A stretch of DNA of 64,000 bases from Myxococcales bacterium (GTDB lineage: Bacteria > Myxococcota > UBA796 > SXON01), in NCBI GenBank assembly GCA_009692585.1, contig SHYX01000001.1:1-64000 (forward strand). Reading direction: 5' to 3'. The position numbers and the translations under genes were made by a program. How positions within the stretch are numbered: the stretch's first letter is position 1; every line of letters begins with the position of its first letter. Below the pieces are notes generated by a model, which worked only from the letters and a program-made list of their open reading frames with translations, was not told the DNA's origin and ran no database searches. Shown piece by piece: positions 24,811 to 34,146 of the stretch.

Positions 24811-25935
24811 CTACCCCCGCTTCACGACGGTTGCAGCCCCCACCCGCCCCTCGGCCGGTACCATCTCCACGGCGTCGCCGCGCTCCAACTCGGCAAAAGC
24901 GCTGTTTCCTTCGCTGGCGTGCTTCTCCAGGCGATCCACCCAGCGCAGCGTGGTCCCGTCGGGGAACGCCCCGCACAATTGCCGCTCCTTGCGGCCTCGG
25001 GAGTCACGGGGCGGGGCCACTACGCGGAAACTGGGCGCCAGCTCGACCTGCCGCGCCAGGACCAATCGTGCGAAGGTGAGCCCCTGCCAGCGGAGCCCCG
25101 CGGCGCGCGCGAGCGGCTGCACCCACGCGGGCAGGTCGATGGAAAGATCGTCGTGGCACCAGTCCTTCTTCACGTCCAGCATGGCACAGCGACCGGCATG
25201 GGTGCATGGCGCCAACACGGCCACCCCGCCCGCCACCAGACGATCGCGCACCCGCATCAGCCGTCGTGTGGGGTCGCGAAGCGCCGGCTCGACGACCACC
25301 ACCCGCCCACCGGGCGCGAGTCTCGCCACCGCGTCCTGGAGGCGTCCGACACAGCGCCCGTCACCGGCGTCCTCGGCAACGCCCGCCGCCACCTCGAGCA
25401 ACACCGCCGCGAACACGATGAGATCGGCCTCGTCGGGCATCGTGGTCGCCACCTCGACGCGCACGCCGTCGCAACGGGCCAGGACATCCTTCGCCACCGA
25501 CAACGCGACCGCATCCGAGTCGATCAACAACACCGACAGCGACCGGGTCACCCCCGCCGCCCGCAGCGCCCGCACCGCCCCGAGCGCGCTGGCCCCGATG
25601 CCTGCTCCGACATCCACGAGCACCAGGGGCCTCCCGTCGCCCAGCCATTGCGGTGGAGTCGCGACATCGCGCAGCGCGGCGACCACCTTGGCCTGGTCGC
25701 GCGGCAGGAAGAAGTGGAGTCGCGCGGCTAGGCGCTCCGGCGTCCAACAAAACGAGAAGTTGCCGCTGTTGTAGGCCTCGGAGACCTCCCGTAGGGGCAG
25801 GGCCAGCTTCACCACGTGCCCGGAGGACAGGAGCCGGCGCGACGCCGCGAGTTCGTCGAGGTGCACCCGCCACGTCAGCGGCAGGGTGGCGGCGCGGACG
25901 CTGGCCCAGCCGGCCGCCGGGAGGATGGTCACCAT
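24811..25935 (-). CDS. Rsm22-like small-subunit rRNA methyltransferase family
   Basis: 374 aa. A SAM-binding Rossmann core (LVLVDVGAGIGASALGAVRA, LLIDSDAVAL, VVVVEPALRDP) is followed by the cysteine set that defines the Rsm22/METTL17 family: PCTHAGRCAMLD and KDWCHDD. In eukaryotic relatives such cysteines hold an iron-sulfur cluster during ribosome assembly. The C-terminal domain (LARQVELAPSFRVVAPP, LCGAFPDGTTLRWVDR) is the usual end. Bacterial members are thought to act on the ribosome; direct evidence is thin. The start region abuts an ISAs1 remnant, so the native promoter may have been replaced. Confidence 0.8.
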   Translation of the reverse strand: MVTILPAAGWASVRAATLPLTWRVHLDELAASRRLLSSGHVVKLALPLREVSEAYNSGNFSFCWTPERLAARLHFFLPRDQAKVVAALRDVATPPQWLGDGRPLVLVDVGAGIGASALGAVRALRAAGVTRSLSVLLIDSDAVALSVAKDVLARCDGVRVEVATTMPDEADLIVFAAVLLEVAAGVAEDAGDGRCVGRLQDAVARLAPGGRVVVVEPALRDPTRRLMRVRDRLVAGGVAVLAPCTHAGRCAMLDVKKDWCHDDLSIDLPAWVQPLARAAGLRWQGLTFARLVLARQVELAPSFRVVAPPRDSRGRKERQLCGAFPDGTTLRWVDRLEKHASEGNSAFAELERGDAVEMVPAEGRVGAATVVKRG

Positions 25936-26438
25936 CGGCGACGTCTATCGCACCCGGCAGTCGGAGCCCTGGTGGTGGGCCAGGGCGGTCGCAAAGCCCG
26001 CGGGCCCACTGGTCGATGACCGCGGCTCGATGAGCGAGATTCGATGCGCGTCTCGACGCGACCATATCCGGCGTCTAGTTCTTGGTGCATCTCCACGGCC
26101 CGCTGGCAGCCCATGGCGTCGATGGTCGCCGTCACGCCGCGGATGTCGAGCAAGCGAAGCAACTCCGGGATTGCCACGATCTCGTTTGCTTTGTCGGCGA
26201 CCTTTACCTGCCCCAACACCAAGCCCTGCTCGGACAACCACGCGCTCACCACGTGGATCGCTTTTCCGCCCGACGCCGCGTCGAAGCTCCGCCGCAGGGT
26301 CTTTCCGTCGATCGTGACCTCGCCCCCCTCCCACACGGTTCGCAGGCCCGCCACCCACTCGCGGAACAGCGTCTGCACCACCGTCGGGCTGAGAATCGCG
26401 AAGATCCGCAGAAACGTGTGCTGCGACGGAATCACCAC
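25929..26438 (-). pseudogene. ISAs1-family transposase remnant
   Basis: The frame reads as the middle of an ISAs1 transposase: PSQHTFLRIFAIL, EVTIDGKTLRRSFDAASGG with the first catalytic Asp, HVVSAWLSEQGLVLGQVKV, and IDAMGCQRAV with the second. It then jumps to a GYGRVETR segment that normally lies about 50-60 residues later, so there is an internal deletion. The rest to 25929 is unrelated. The end overlaps the start of the Rsm22 gene by 7 bp. The copy cannot be active. Confidence 0.85.
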
Positions 26439-26834
26439 GCGATTCGCATCGCCGAATAGACCCTCTACAAGGGCAGGATATTCGCTCGCGCCGCCGCCCT
26501 CGGGGCCGGTTCCACAACCGGGGTGGGCGGCTCACGACGGCAGCTGTGGAACCGGGCGTGCGAGGCGATGAACGGATGCTGCACGCCCGGGCGACGCAAG
26601 CGACTGTCGCCGAACGTCGCCGAAAGATCAAGAATAGTCGTCGTCTTCCCTTGACAGTTTTCGCGCGTCGCTCGCAGCTCGGGCGCTGACCCCTCCCGAA
26701 CACCCGCTCCAACGACGCTGGCAGCGCTCCGGGCGCCTCGCCCTCGCGCGCTCCGAACGTCTCGTCGCCGCGCGTCGCAGCCAACGCCGCGGATCCGGGA
26801 TCAACGAGAAGCGAACCAGTAGATCAGAATTCAC
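25929..26834 (-). mobile_element. Decayed ISAs1-like insertion sequence
   Basis: Besides the main transposase fragment, a short minus-strand frame at 26628-26834 begins MNSDLLVRFSLIPDPRRWLR, which is the usual N-terminal start of ISAs1 transposases (x-L-x-x-I-P-D-P-R-R). Thus the whole of 25.93-26.83 kb is one broken element, with frameshifts between 26440 and 26780. I could not identify terminal inverted repeats. The stretch 26440-26930 holds no other gene. Confidence 0.7.
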
Positions 26835-26930
26835 GGCGTTGGTCGATCCCCCGGGCGGCTACGGCGGACTTTGCGACCGCCCCGCCAGGCGTAGGTGTGC
26901 ACGGGACCGCCGGGTTAGCTCCGGCCCCGC

Positions 26931-27776
26931 GTGTCCCTGTCGCTTGCCATCGCCCGCCTGCTCACCGCCGGGGCCCTGCCCGCCGCAGAGCGCGAGCGCC
27001 TCACGGGCCTGCGCTTTGCCGACGCCGGGCACGGCTTCGACGCGTTCGGCATGCATCCGGACATCGTGGCCCTGGGCGAGGTGCTGCTGGCCCCGCTGTA
27101 CGACCGCTACTTCCGGGTGTCCTCCTACGGGGCGGTCGACGCCATCCCCAAGGAGGGGCCCGCCGTCATCGTCGCGAATCACTCCGGCGCGTTGCCCGTA
27201 GACGGGGCGATGCTGTGGCTCGACGTCCTGCGCCACACCAACCCCCCGCGCGTGGCGCGTACGGTGGCGGACCACTTCGTCCCGATGTTGCCCGTCATCG
27301 GCACCCTCTTTGCGCGGGGCGGGATGGTCGGAGGAAGTCGGGGGAACGCCCGGGTGCTGCTCGAAGCAGGGGAGCTCCTGCTCATCTTCCCTGAGGGGGT
27401 GCCCGGCATCGCCAAACACTTCCGCGACCGGTACAAACTGCAGGACTGGCGCGTGGGTCACGTCGAGCTCGCCATCCGCCACGGCGCGCCGGTTGTGCCC
27501 GTGGGCGTGGTCGGTGCCGAAGAACAGATGCCCCAGATCGGGCGCATCCCGATCCGGCTCGCCGGGGCCCCATTCGTGCCGGTGACGCTGACGCCGCTGC
27601 CGATGCCCGTTCACTACCACCTGCACTACGGCGCGCCGATCCGCACCGATCTCGACTACCGGCCCGAGCACGCCGACGATCCGGCCGCGGTCCGCGAAGC
27701 CGCGGCGCGGGTCAAAGCCGCGGTACAGGCCCTGGTGGACAAGGGCCTCGCCGAGCGCCCAGGAATCTTCGCGTGA
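26931..27776 (+). CDS. Phospholipid/glycerolipid acyltransferase (PlsC-like)
   Basis: 281 aa from GTG 26931. Lysophospholipid acyltransferase fold with the acceptor motif VANHSGALPVDGAM (NHSG variant typical of the MGAT/DGAT-like branch) and the phosphate-binding LLLIFPEGVPGIAKHF, followed by VPVGVVGAEEQMP. It moves an acyl chain from acyl-CoA or acyl-ACP onto a glycerol-based or wax-type acceptor at the inner membrane. Its stop overlaps the next gene's GTG by 4 bp, so it is coupled to the epimerase-like protein. Confidence 0.88.
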   Translation: MSLSLAIARLLTAGALPAAERERLTGLRFADAGHGFDAFGMHPDIVALGEVLLAPLYDRYFRVSSYGAVDAIPKEGPAVIVANHSGALPVDGAMLWLDVLRHTNPPRVARTVADHFVPMLPVIGTLFARGGMVGGSRGNARVLLEAGELLLIFPEGVPGIAKHFRDRYKLQDWRVGHVELAIRHGAPVVPVGVVGAEEQMPQIGRIPIRLAGAPFVPVTLTPLPMPVHYHLHYGAPIRTDLDYRPEHADDPAAVREAAARVKAAVQALVDKGLAERPGIFA

Positions 27777-28725
27777 GCCGGGGCGTCCTGGTGACCGGCG
27801 CCGACGCTCCGATCGGCGAACGCCTCGTCCGGACGCTCCTGGACGACGAGGGTGTCGGCCACGTTCTGGCGGTGGGCACGCGGCCGGTCGAGGAGGCCCT
27901 TCCCTTCGCCAACGCCCGACGCCTGACCTACCTGCCGGTGAACCTGACCCGCGAACGCCGCGTCCGCGAGCTGCTCTTCGGCCCCGCGCGCGACCTGGGC
28001 ATCGACGTCATCGTGCACACCGCGATGGGCCGCGCCGCCGGCGAGGAAGGAAAGGCCGTCCACGAAGCAAATGTCAATGCGACGCGCGACCTGCTCGCGC
28101 TCTGCGAGCGGCACCCTACCATCCGCACCTTCGTCCTCCGCAGCTACGCCGAGGTCTACCAGGTTCAGGCGGACCTGCCGGTGCTCATCGGCGAAGACCA
28201 TCCGATCAACCTCTCACCCAACGCCCCGCAGTACGTGCGCGACCGTGTCGAGGCCGACCTGCACACCTGTGTGCACATGGGGCTGTCGCCGCTGCGCATC
28301 CTGGTGCTTCGTTGCGCAGAAGTACTCGCGCCTGGCGCCGGCTCCCAACTCTTCGACTACCTCAGCTCGCCCATCTGCCTGCGGCCCATGGGGTACGACC
28401 CGATGTTGAACCTGATGAGCGTGCACGACACCGTGGACGCGCTCCAGAAGGCCGTGCATGCCAAGGAGCACGGCATCTTCAACGTGCCCGGCTACGACAC
28501 GCTCCCGTTGTCGTTGTGCATCCGGAAGTGGGGACGGCCCGCGATCCCGGTGCCGGGCGCCTGGATGACGCCGCTGTACCGCTGGCGCCGCCAGCTCCGC
28601 GGCCATGACTTCAGCTACGGCATGAACCGACGGCGCTTCCACTACAGCGGTGTGCTCGACGGCCGACGTGCAAGGGACATCCTTGGCTATCAGCCGAGCC
28701 ATGGGATCGAATGGCCGGTGGCCGG

Positions 28726-28729
<4 letters not shown>
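27773..28729 (+). CDS. NAD-dependent epimerase/dehydratase-like protein
   Basis: 318 aa, extended SDR. GVLVTGADAPIGERLVRTLL is the nucleotide-binding loop with one Gly of the GxxGxxG replaced; VNVNATRDLL-type helix (HEANVNATRDLLALCER) and YVRDRVEADL in place of the usual YxxxK, with Lys changed to Arg. Loss of the catalytic Lys makes normal epimerase chemistry doubtful. Similar proteins sit beside acyltransferases in Myxococcota and are often called SDR family proteins without a role. Translationally coupled on both sides (GTGA before, ATGA after). Confidence 0.75.
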
Positions 28730-29361
<632 letters not shown>

Positions 29362-29368
29362 CATGGAC

Positions 29369-29397
29369 GGGGAGAGAGGGCTCGCCGGCCTCTCCCC
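29369..29397. terminator. Hairpin between convergent genes
   Basis: GGGGAGAG at 29369-29376 pairs perfectly with CTCTCCCC at 29390-29397. It lies 8 bp after the plus-strand stop (29361) and 19 bp before the minus-strand stop (29416), so it can act as a two-way terminator. No U-tract on either side. Confidence 0.45.
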
Positions 29398-29415
29398 CCG
29401 AGCACAGGCCGACGC

Positions 29416-30132
29416 TCAGGAGCCGGTGAGCTTGGCCAGCGTGTCTTCGTCCAGCCGTCCCGGGTGGCCGCGCCAGATCACCTTGCCATCCTTGACCAGC
29501 GCCGCTGCGGGGATGCCCGAGACGTTGAACGCCTTGGACATGCTGCCGTCCTTTTCCTTGGCGACCGGGTACTTGATCTTGTGCTCCTTGATGAACTCGG
29601 CGACCTTCTCGTCCGTCGCTGACTTGGTGACCTTGGTGAAGGCCACGACCTGGATGCCTTTCTTCTTCAGGTCGGCCTCGCGCTGGGCCAATTCAGGCAT
29701 CTCGGTCTTGCAGTGCGGGCACCAGACTTCCCAGAACACCATGAGCGTGACCGGAGCGGCGCTGTAGTCGCCTTTGCCCTGGAACCAGCTTTCGACTTCG
29801 ATCGCCGCGGCGGGAGTGCCGATGAGGCCCACCTCTTTGTACTGCCGGTCGGCGGCCTTTCCGGCCTTGGTGTCGCCGTAGTTCTTGATGAGCTGTTCAA
29901 GCTTGGGCTTGGCGGCGGCGTAGTCGTTGGCCTTGAGCAGTTCGGAGGCCTCCTTCATGATCACCCCCGCCGCTTCTTCCTTGACGGGGTCGGCGGCGAC
30001 CTGACCGGCTGGGCCGGCTGAGCGCTTTTCGAAGCTGCCGACCTTTTCTTCGAGGGCCGCCACACGAGTGGTGAGCGCGTCCACATCGGTCTTCTGAGCA
30101 CAACCGAGCAGGGCGAGGGCGAGAGCGAGCAT
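29416..30132 (-). CDS. TlpA/ResA-like thioredoxin-fold lipoprotein
   Basis: 238 aa. Signal MLALALALLGC with lipobox Cys11, then a coiled coil (VDALTTRVAALEEKVGSFEKR), a TPR-like helix pair (ASELLKANDYAAAKPKLEQLI) and a thioredoxin domain with the redox pair in VFWEVWCPHCKTEMPEL and the cis-Pro in FNVSGIPAAALV. Usual role: periplasmic thiol-disulfide exchange, for example in cytochrome c maturation. The coiled coil plus helical spacer before the thioredoxin domain is less usual and may make an oligomer. Confidence 0.85.
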   Translation of the reverse strand: MLALALALLGCAQKTDVDALTTRVAALEEKVGSFEKRSAGPAGQVAADPVKEEAAGVIMKEASELLKANDYAAAKPKLEQLIKNYGDTKAGKAADRQYKEVGLIGTPAAAIEVESWFQGKGDYSAAPVTLMVFWEVWCPHCKTEMPELAQREADLKKKGIQVVAFTKVTKSATDEKVAEFIKEHKIKYPVAKEKDGSMSKAFNVSGIPAAALVKDGKVIWRGHPGRLDEDTLAKLTGS

Positions 30133-30214
30133 TGGGATCTCCGGAATTGAGGGCGCGGTCCTAACCGGTTGTCGTCAGGCCGGAAGGGTCGCGGCGGGAT
30201 AGCCGCGGCGGACC

Positions 30215-31882
30215 ATGGCCCACCAGTACATTTATGTCATGAAGCAGCTTCGCAAGGCGTTCCCGGGCGGGCGCGAGGTGCTCAAGGGAATCTGGCTGTC
30301 GTTCTACCCCGGCGCGAAGATCGGCGTGCTGGGCAACAACGGGGCCGGAAAGTCGACCTTGCTCCGCGTGATGGCAGGCGTCGACACCGACTTCACCGGG
30401 GAGGCCTGGGCCGCCGCCGGCACCCGGATCGGCTACCTCCCCCAGGAGCCCAAGCTCGACGAGACCGCCACGGTGCGTGACGAGATCGAGTCCGCCGTCA
30501 AAGACGTCCGCGGCTTGCTCGTGCGCTTCGAGGAGGTCTCCAACGCCATGGGCGACGAGGACGCCGACTTCGACGCACTGATGGAAGAACAGGCCCAGCT
30601 CCAAGACAAGATCGATGCCGAGAACGCCTGGGAGCTCGACCGGCGCCTGGAGATCGCCATGGACGCCCTTCGGGTGCCGCCCGCGGAGCAGAAGATCGCG
30701 ACGCTTTCCGGCGGTGAGCGACGGCGGGTCGCGTTGTGCAAACTCCTCCTCCAGCCCACCGACATGCTGCTTCTGGACGAGCCGACCAACCACCTCGATG
30801 CCGAGAGCGTCGCGTGGTTGGAGCGTACGCTCCACGACTACAAGGGCACCGTGGTCGCGATCACCCACGACCGCTACTTCCTGGACAACGTCGCCGGCTG
30901 GATCCTCGAACTCGACCAGGGTCACGGAATCCCGTGGGAGGGCAACTACTCCTCGTGGCTCGAACAGAAGGCCAAGCGTCTGGAGCAGGAGGAAAAAGCC
31001 GCTGGCGCGCGCCAGAGGACCCTCGAGCGCGAGCTGGAGTGGGTTCGCATGTCCCCACGCGCCCGTCAGGCCAAGTCCAAAGCCCGCATCGCCGCGTACG
31101 AGAACCTGCTCGAAGCCGAGCCAGAAGAGCGGCGGGGAAAGGCCGATATCGTCATTCCCGCGGGGCCGCGTCTCGGCAACGTCGTGCTCCGGGCGAAGGG
31201 CCTGACCAAGGGATTCGGGGACCGCCTCCTGTTCGAGAACGTCGACTTCGACCTGCCGCCGGGCGGCATCGTGGGCGTGATTGGCCCCAACGGCGCCGGG
31301 AAGTCCACCCTCTTCAAGTTGATCACCGGACAGGAGAAACCCGACGGCGGCGAGCTGATCGTCGGGGACACCGTGAAGCTCTCCTCCGTCGAACAGACCC
31401 GCAACTTCGATCCCAACAAGAGCGTGTTCGAGACCATCGGCGGCGGTCGCGACGTGATCAAGGTCGGCAACCGCGAGATCCACACCCGGGCCTACTGCGG
31501 GGCCTTCAACTTCAAGGGCACCGACCAACAGCAGAAGGTGGGGACGCTCTCGGGAGGCGAACGAAACCGCCTGCAACTGGCGACGATGTTGCAGACGGGC
31601 GGCAACGTGGTCCTGTTGGACGAGCCGACCAACGATCTCGACGTCGACACGCTCCGTGCCCTCGAGGATGCGCTGCTCGGGTTCGGCGGCTGTGCGCTGG
31701 TGACCAGCCACGACCGTTGGTTCCTGGACCGGATCGCCACCCACATCCTCGCCTTCGAGGGTGACAGCCGGGTCGTGTGGTTCGAGGGGAACTACGACGA
31801 CTACGAGCGCGACCGGAAAAAGCGATTGGGAGCGGAAGCCGACCAGCCCCACCGCATCAAGTACAAGCCCATCGCCCGCTGA
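30215..31882 (+). CDS. ettA: Energy-dependent translational throttle protein EttA (ABC-F)
   Basis: 555 aa, soluble ABC-F ATPase that binds the ribosomal E site. Two ABC cassettes: Walker [10 protein letters not shown] and GPNGAGKST, signatures LSGGERRRV and LSGGERNRL, Walker [12 protein letters not shown] and [11 protein letters not shown]. The arm and linker of EttA ([20 protein letters not shown]) and the conserved end [10 protein letters not shown] are present, which separates it from Uup and resistance ABC-F proteins. Full length. Confidence 0.95.
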   Translation: MAHQYIYVMKQLRKAFPGGREVLKGIWLSFYPGAKIGVLGNNGAGKSTLLRVMAGVDTDFTGEAWAAAGTRIGYLPQEPKLDETATVRDEIESAVKDVRGLLVRFEEVSNAMGDEDADFDALMEEQAQLQDKIDAENAWELDRRLEIAMDALRVPPAEQKIATLSGGERRRVALCKLLLQPTDMLLLDEPTNHLDAESVAWLERTLHDYKGTVVAITHDRYFLDNVAGWILELDQGHGIPWEGNYSSWLEQKAKRLEQEEKAAGARQRTLERELEWVRMSPRARQAKSKARIAAYENLLEAEPEERRGKADIVIPAGPRLGNVVLRAKGLTKGFGDRLLFENVDFDLPPGGIVGVIGPNGAGKSTLFKLITGQEKPDGGELIVGDTVKLSSVEQTRNFDPNKSVFETIGGGRDVIKVGNREIHTRAYCGAFNFKGTDQQQKVGTLSGGERNRLQLATMLQTGGNVVLLDEPTNDLDVDTLRALEDALLGFGGCALVTSHDRWFLDRIATHILAFEGDSRVVWFEGNYDDYERDRKKRLGAEADQPHRIKYKPIAR

Positions 31883-31884
31883 CC

Positions 31885-32904
31885 ATGCGCCGACTGAGGA
31901 CAGGGCTCCGCATCTTGCTGGTGCCCGGGCTCGCCACGTGTGGGGCGCTGCTCGGGTGGCTAGCCGATGGCAGCCTGGTCGCGAGCCTGGTCCTGCTCGT
32001 GGAGCCGGTGCTGTGGGTCGCGGCCTGCTGGCTCGCCTACGCCGCGCTGCTGCGCCACGACACCGCGCTGGCCCTCCGGATCAGCTTCGGCGCCATCGCT
32101 GCCGTCGCCGCCGCTCGGATTGCCAGGCCGCCCGCCGAAGCCGCCGGCGTCGACGCGGCGCCGTTCGCCGACCGGACGCGGGCCTGCGCCCGGGGGCTCG
32201 CGCTGCCGACCGGCACGGTGCGCGTGCTCCAGTGGACACTGTCTTCCGACCACGACGGCGTCGTGGCGGCCGTGACCGAGGCCGCGCCCGACATCGCGGT
32301 GATTCGAGGCGCATTGGGTTCGAGCGAGCTGGTGGCGCTCGGCGCGGCCGTCGGCGGCGAAGCCCTCAGCCTCGGCCGGGATCCCCCGGTCCACCTGTTT
32401 TCTCGGGGGAGCTTCGATCGGTGCGGCGAGGCCGATTCCTGGCACGATTCGCCAGCACCAGGGGCCGAACTGGGCCTGGTGTTCGCTTCCCTGGGGGCGG
32501 CCAGCCTCCCGTTGGTCACCGTGACGCTTCCCGAGGTGGGCAGCGTCGCGGATTGGGAAACGTCGATGCGAACGGGCCGGGCGGCCCTCCGAAGCACGTT
32601 GGACAGCCTGGGATCGTCGCTGCTGTTGGTCTCGATCGCCGCGCCGTTGCCGCTGGCCGGCCCGCGGTTGGCGGCGACGCTCCGCTCCACCCAACTGCTC
32701 CCGGCGTCGCGGGCGCCGAACTGGCCGGCCTGGCCGCTCCCGCTCCACACCTGCGACCAGCTCTGGGTCGCGGAGGCCTGGCGCGGAGCGCCCGTCACCT
32801 TGGTCCGGGCGGACGGCCCGACCCGTGCGGGCGCGCTCGTGGAGCTGGCGCCGCGCTGGCCGGTGATTCTACCAGCGACCGGAGACGACAATTCCGTTCG
32901 GTAG
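31885..32904 (+). CDS. Membrane protein with degenerate EEP-like domain
   Basis: 339 aa from ATG 31885, 2 bp after ettA. Two to three N-terminal membrane helices, then a domain with the outline of the endonuclease/exonuclease/phosphatase fold as in YafD: VRVLQWTLSSDHDGVVAAV and PDIAVIRGA, and near the end NWPAWPLPLHTCDQLWVAEAW. The family's catalytic Asn, Glu and the closing D-H pair are absent (W-T for W-N, R-G for Q-E, T-C-D-Q for I-D-H). If the resemblance holds, it is a catalytically dead relative. The 3' end overlaps the convergent gene by 36 bp. Confidence 0.55.
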   Translation: MRRLRTGLRILLVPGLATCGALLGWLADGSLVASLVLLVEPVLWVAACWLAYAALLRHDTALALRISFGAIAAVAAARIARPPAEAAGVDAAPFADRTRACARGLALPTGTVRVLQWTLSSDHDGVVAAVTEAAPDIAVIRGALGSSELVALGAAVGGEALSLGRDPPVHLFSRGSFDRCGEADSWHDSPAPGAELGLVFASLGAASLPLVTVTLPEVGSVADWETSMRTGRAALRSTLDSLGSSLLLVSIAAPLPLAGPRLAATLRSTQLLPASRAPNWPAWPLPLHTCDQLWVAEAWRGAPVTLVRADGPTRAGALVELAPRWPVILPATGDDNSVR

Positions 32905-34146
32905 CACCAGGACCGGCGCGTCGATGATCTGCAACACCACTCCCGCACCCAGGAGCGCCACCCCGCCGCCGACCATGGCGATCGTGCTGTACCGGCCAAT
33001 GTCGAAGCGGCCTTCCCAGGCGGTCGCGTCCCCGCGCGACAGGGACCCTGGCGCGGCGTTGGCCTCGGTGATGGCCGTGTAGGCCGGTTCGACGACGGTG
33101 AAGTTCATCGCCGCGCCTCCGACGAGCAGTCCGCCGCCGGCTGACATCAGCAAAAGGGCCGGGAGGTCCGGACCCGACGGTCGGGTCACCTTGGCGCTGC
33201 TGGCTGCGAGTGCCTTGTCGGCGGCGGCCTTGTCGGCGGCAACCTTGTCGGCGGCGGCCTTGTCGGCGGCGGCCTTGTCCGCCGACGTGAGCGCCAGCGC
33301 CTTGTCCGCCGACGTGAGCGCCAGCGCCTTGTCGGCGGCGGCCTTGTCGGCGGCGGCCTTGTCCGCCGACCTGAGCGCCAGCGCCTTGTCGGCGGCGGCC
33401 TTGTCGGCGGCGGCCTTCTTGTCCGCGTCCGCTTTGGCCCTATCGGCGAGCTTCGTGTCGGCAAGCAGCCTCTTTTCGGCGTCCGCTTTGGCCCTTTCCG
33501 CGAGCTTCGCGTCGGCGAGTGCCTTCCGCTTCTCGGCCTCGAGCCGCGCCTTGTCAGCCTTGGGGTCCGGTTTTTTACCGAGCTCACCCCCGGTGCACAG
33601 CACGAGGTAATCGGCGGGCGGCGCGCCGTAGTCATACCAGGAGCCGGCAAACTCGCCGTCTGCGCACCCGACCTGCACCAGATGGCGCCCCTTGATCAGC
33701 ATGTCCTCGGCGGCCATGCGCTTGCCGTCGATGAAGATCAGCGCGTCACCGGAGTCCTCCGGAAGGCCGGTGGGAAACTGGTCGTAGTTGCGCACCTCGC
33801 CGCGCAGGGCGTACAGCACGTCTTGCGCCTCCGTTTCCGGCAGGAGCGCCGGGTCGGGCTCGAACTGCGGGGAGATCGTCAACACCCGCCGCCAATGATC
33901 GAGTGCTGCCCTTTCCTTGTCGCCGCTGCGCCACTCGACGAGACCTCGGAAGAAGTGGAGCTTGGCCAGATCGGCCTCGGCCAGCGGTGAGCTCGATGTC
34001 GGGGCCGCCGCCTCTGCCGCGGTGAGCAGCGTCTTCGCGGTCTTGAAGTCCTTGGCGAGGATGGCCTCGCGCGCCTGCTGAACGATGGCGACGTAGCCAA
34101 AGTCCTGCGCCCAGGCGCCAGCGGCGAAGAGCAGGATCAACGACAC
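32869..34146 (-). CDS. Secreted TPR protein with ADKAA repeats and C-terminal membrane helices
   Basis: 425 aa from GTG 34146 (overlaps the upstream kinase stop). Signal SLILLFAAGAWAQ. Residues 15-120 are TPR-like (AREAILAKDFKTAKTLLTAAE, FFRGLVEWRSGDKERAALDHW). Next a PEGA-like short beta region, then a charged Lys/Ala helix of about 120 aa built from repeats of ADKAA and ADKALAL (a long periplasmic coil), and finally two hydrophobic helices with Gly zippers (LLLMSAGGGLLVGGAAM, IAMVGGGVALLGAGVVLQ). Suggests a long spacer spanning the periplasm. Same operon as the kinase at 34137-35948. Confidence 0.75.
   Translation of the reverse strand: MSLILLFAAGAWAQDFGYVAIVQQAREAILAKDFKTAKTLLTAAEAAAPTSSSPLAEADLAKLHFFRGLVEWRSGDKERAALDHWRRVLTISPQFEPDPALLPETEAQDVLYALRGEVRNYDQFPTGLPEDSGDALIFIDGKRMAAEDMLIKGRHLVQVGCADGEFAGSWYDYGAPPADYLVLCTGGELGKKPDPKADKARLEAEKRKALADAKLAERAKADAEKRLLADTKLADRAKADADKKAAADKAAADKALALRSADKAAADKAAADKALALTSADKALALTSADKAAADKAAADKVAADKAAADKALAASSAKVTRPSGPDLPALLLMSAGGGLLVGGAAMNFTVVEPAYTAITEANAAPGSLSRGDATAWEGRFDIGRYSTIAMVGGGVALLGAGVVLQIIDAPVLVLPNGIVVSGRW
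33212..33420. repeat. 15-bp tandem repeats coding ADKAA
   Basis: The unit TTGTCGGCGGCGGCC (minus strand reads as Ala-Asp-Lys-Ala-Ala) occurs at least eight times. It is interrupted three times by a 27-bp unit coding for an S-A-D-K-A-L-A-L type block. Repeats stay in frame and lie inside the coding region. Likely to vary in copy number between strains. Confidence 0.85.

Noticed and set aside
24051..25079. 342-codon plus-strand frame crossing the intergenic region
   Set aside because: Pro/Arg/Ser-rich, antisense to two real genes, no start signal.
33212..33420. Regulatory tandem repeat or CRISPR
   Set aside because: Repeats are in frame and code ADKAA inside a gene.
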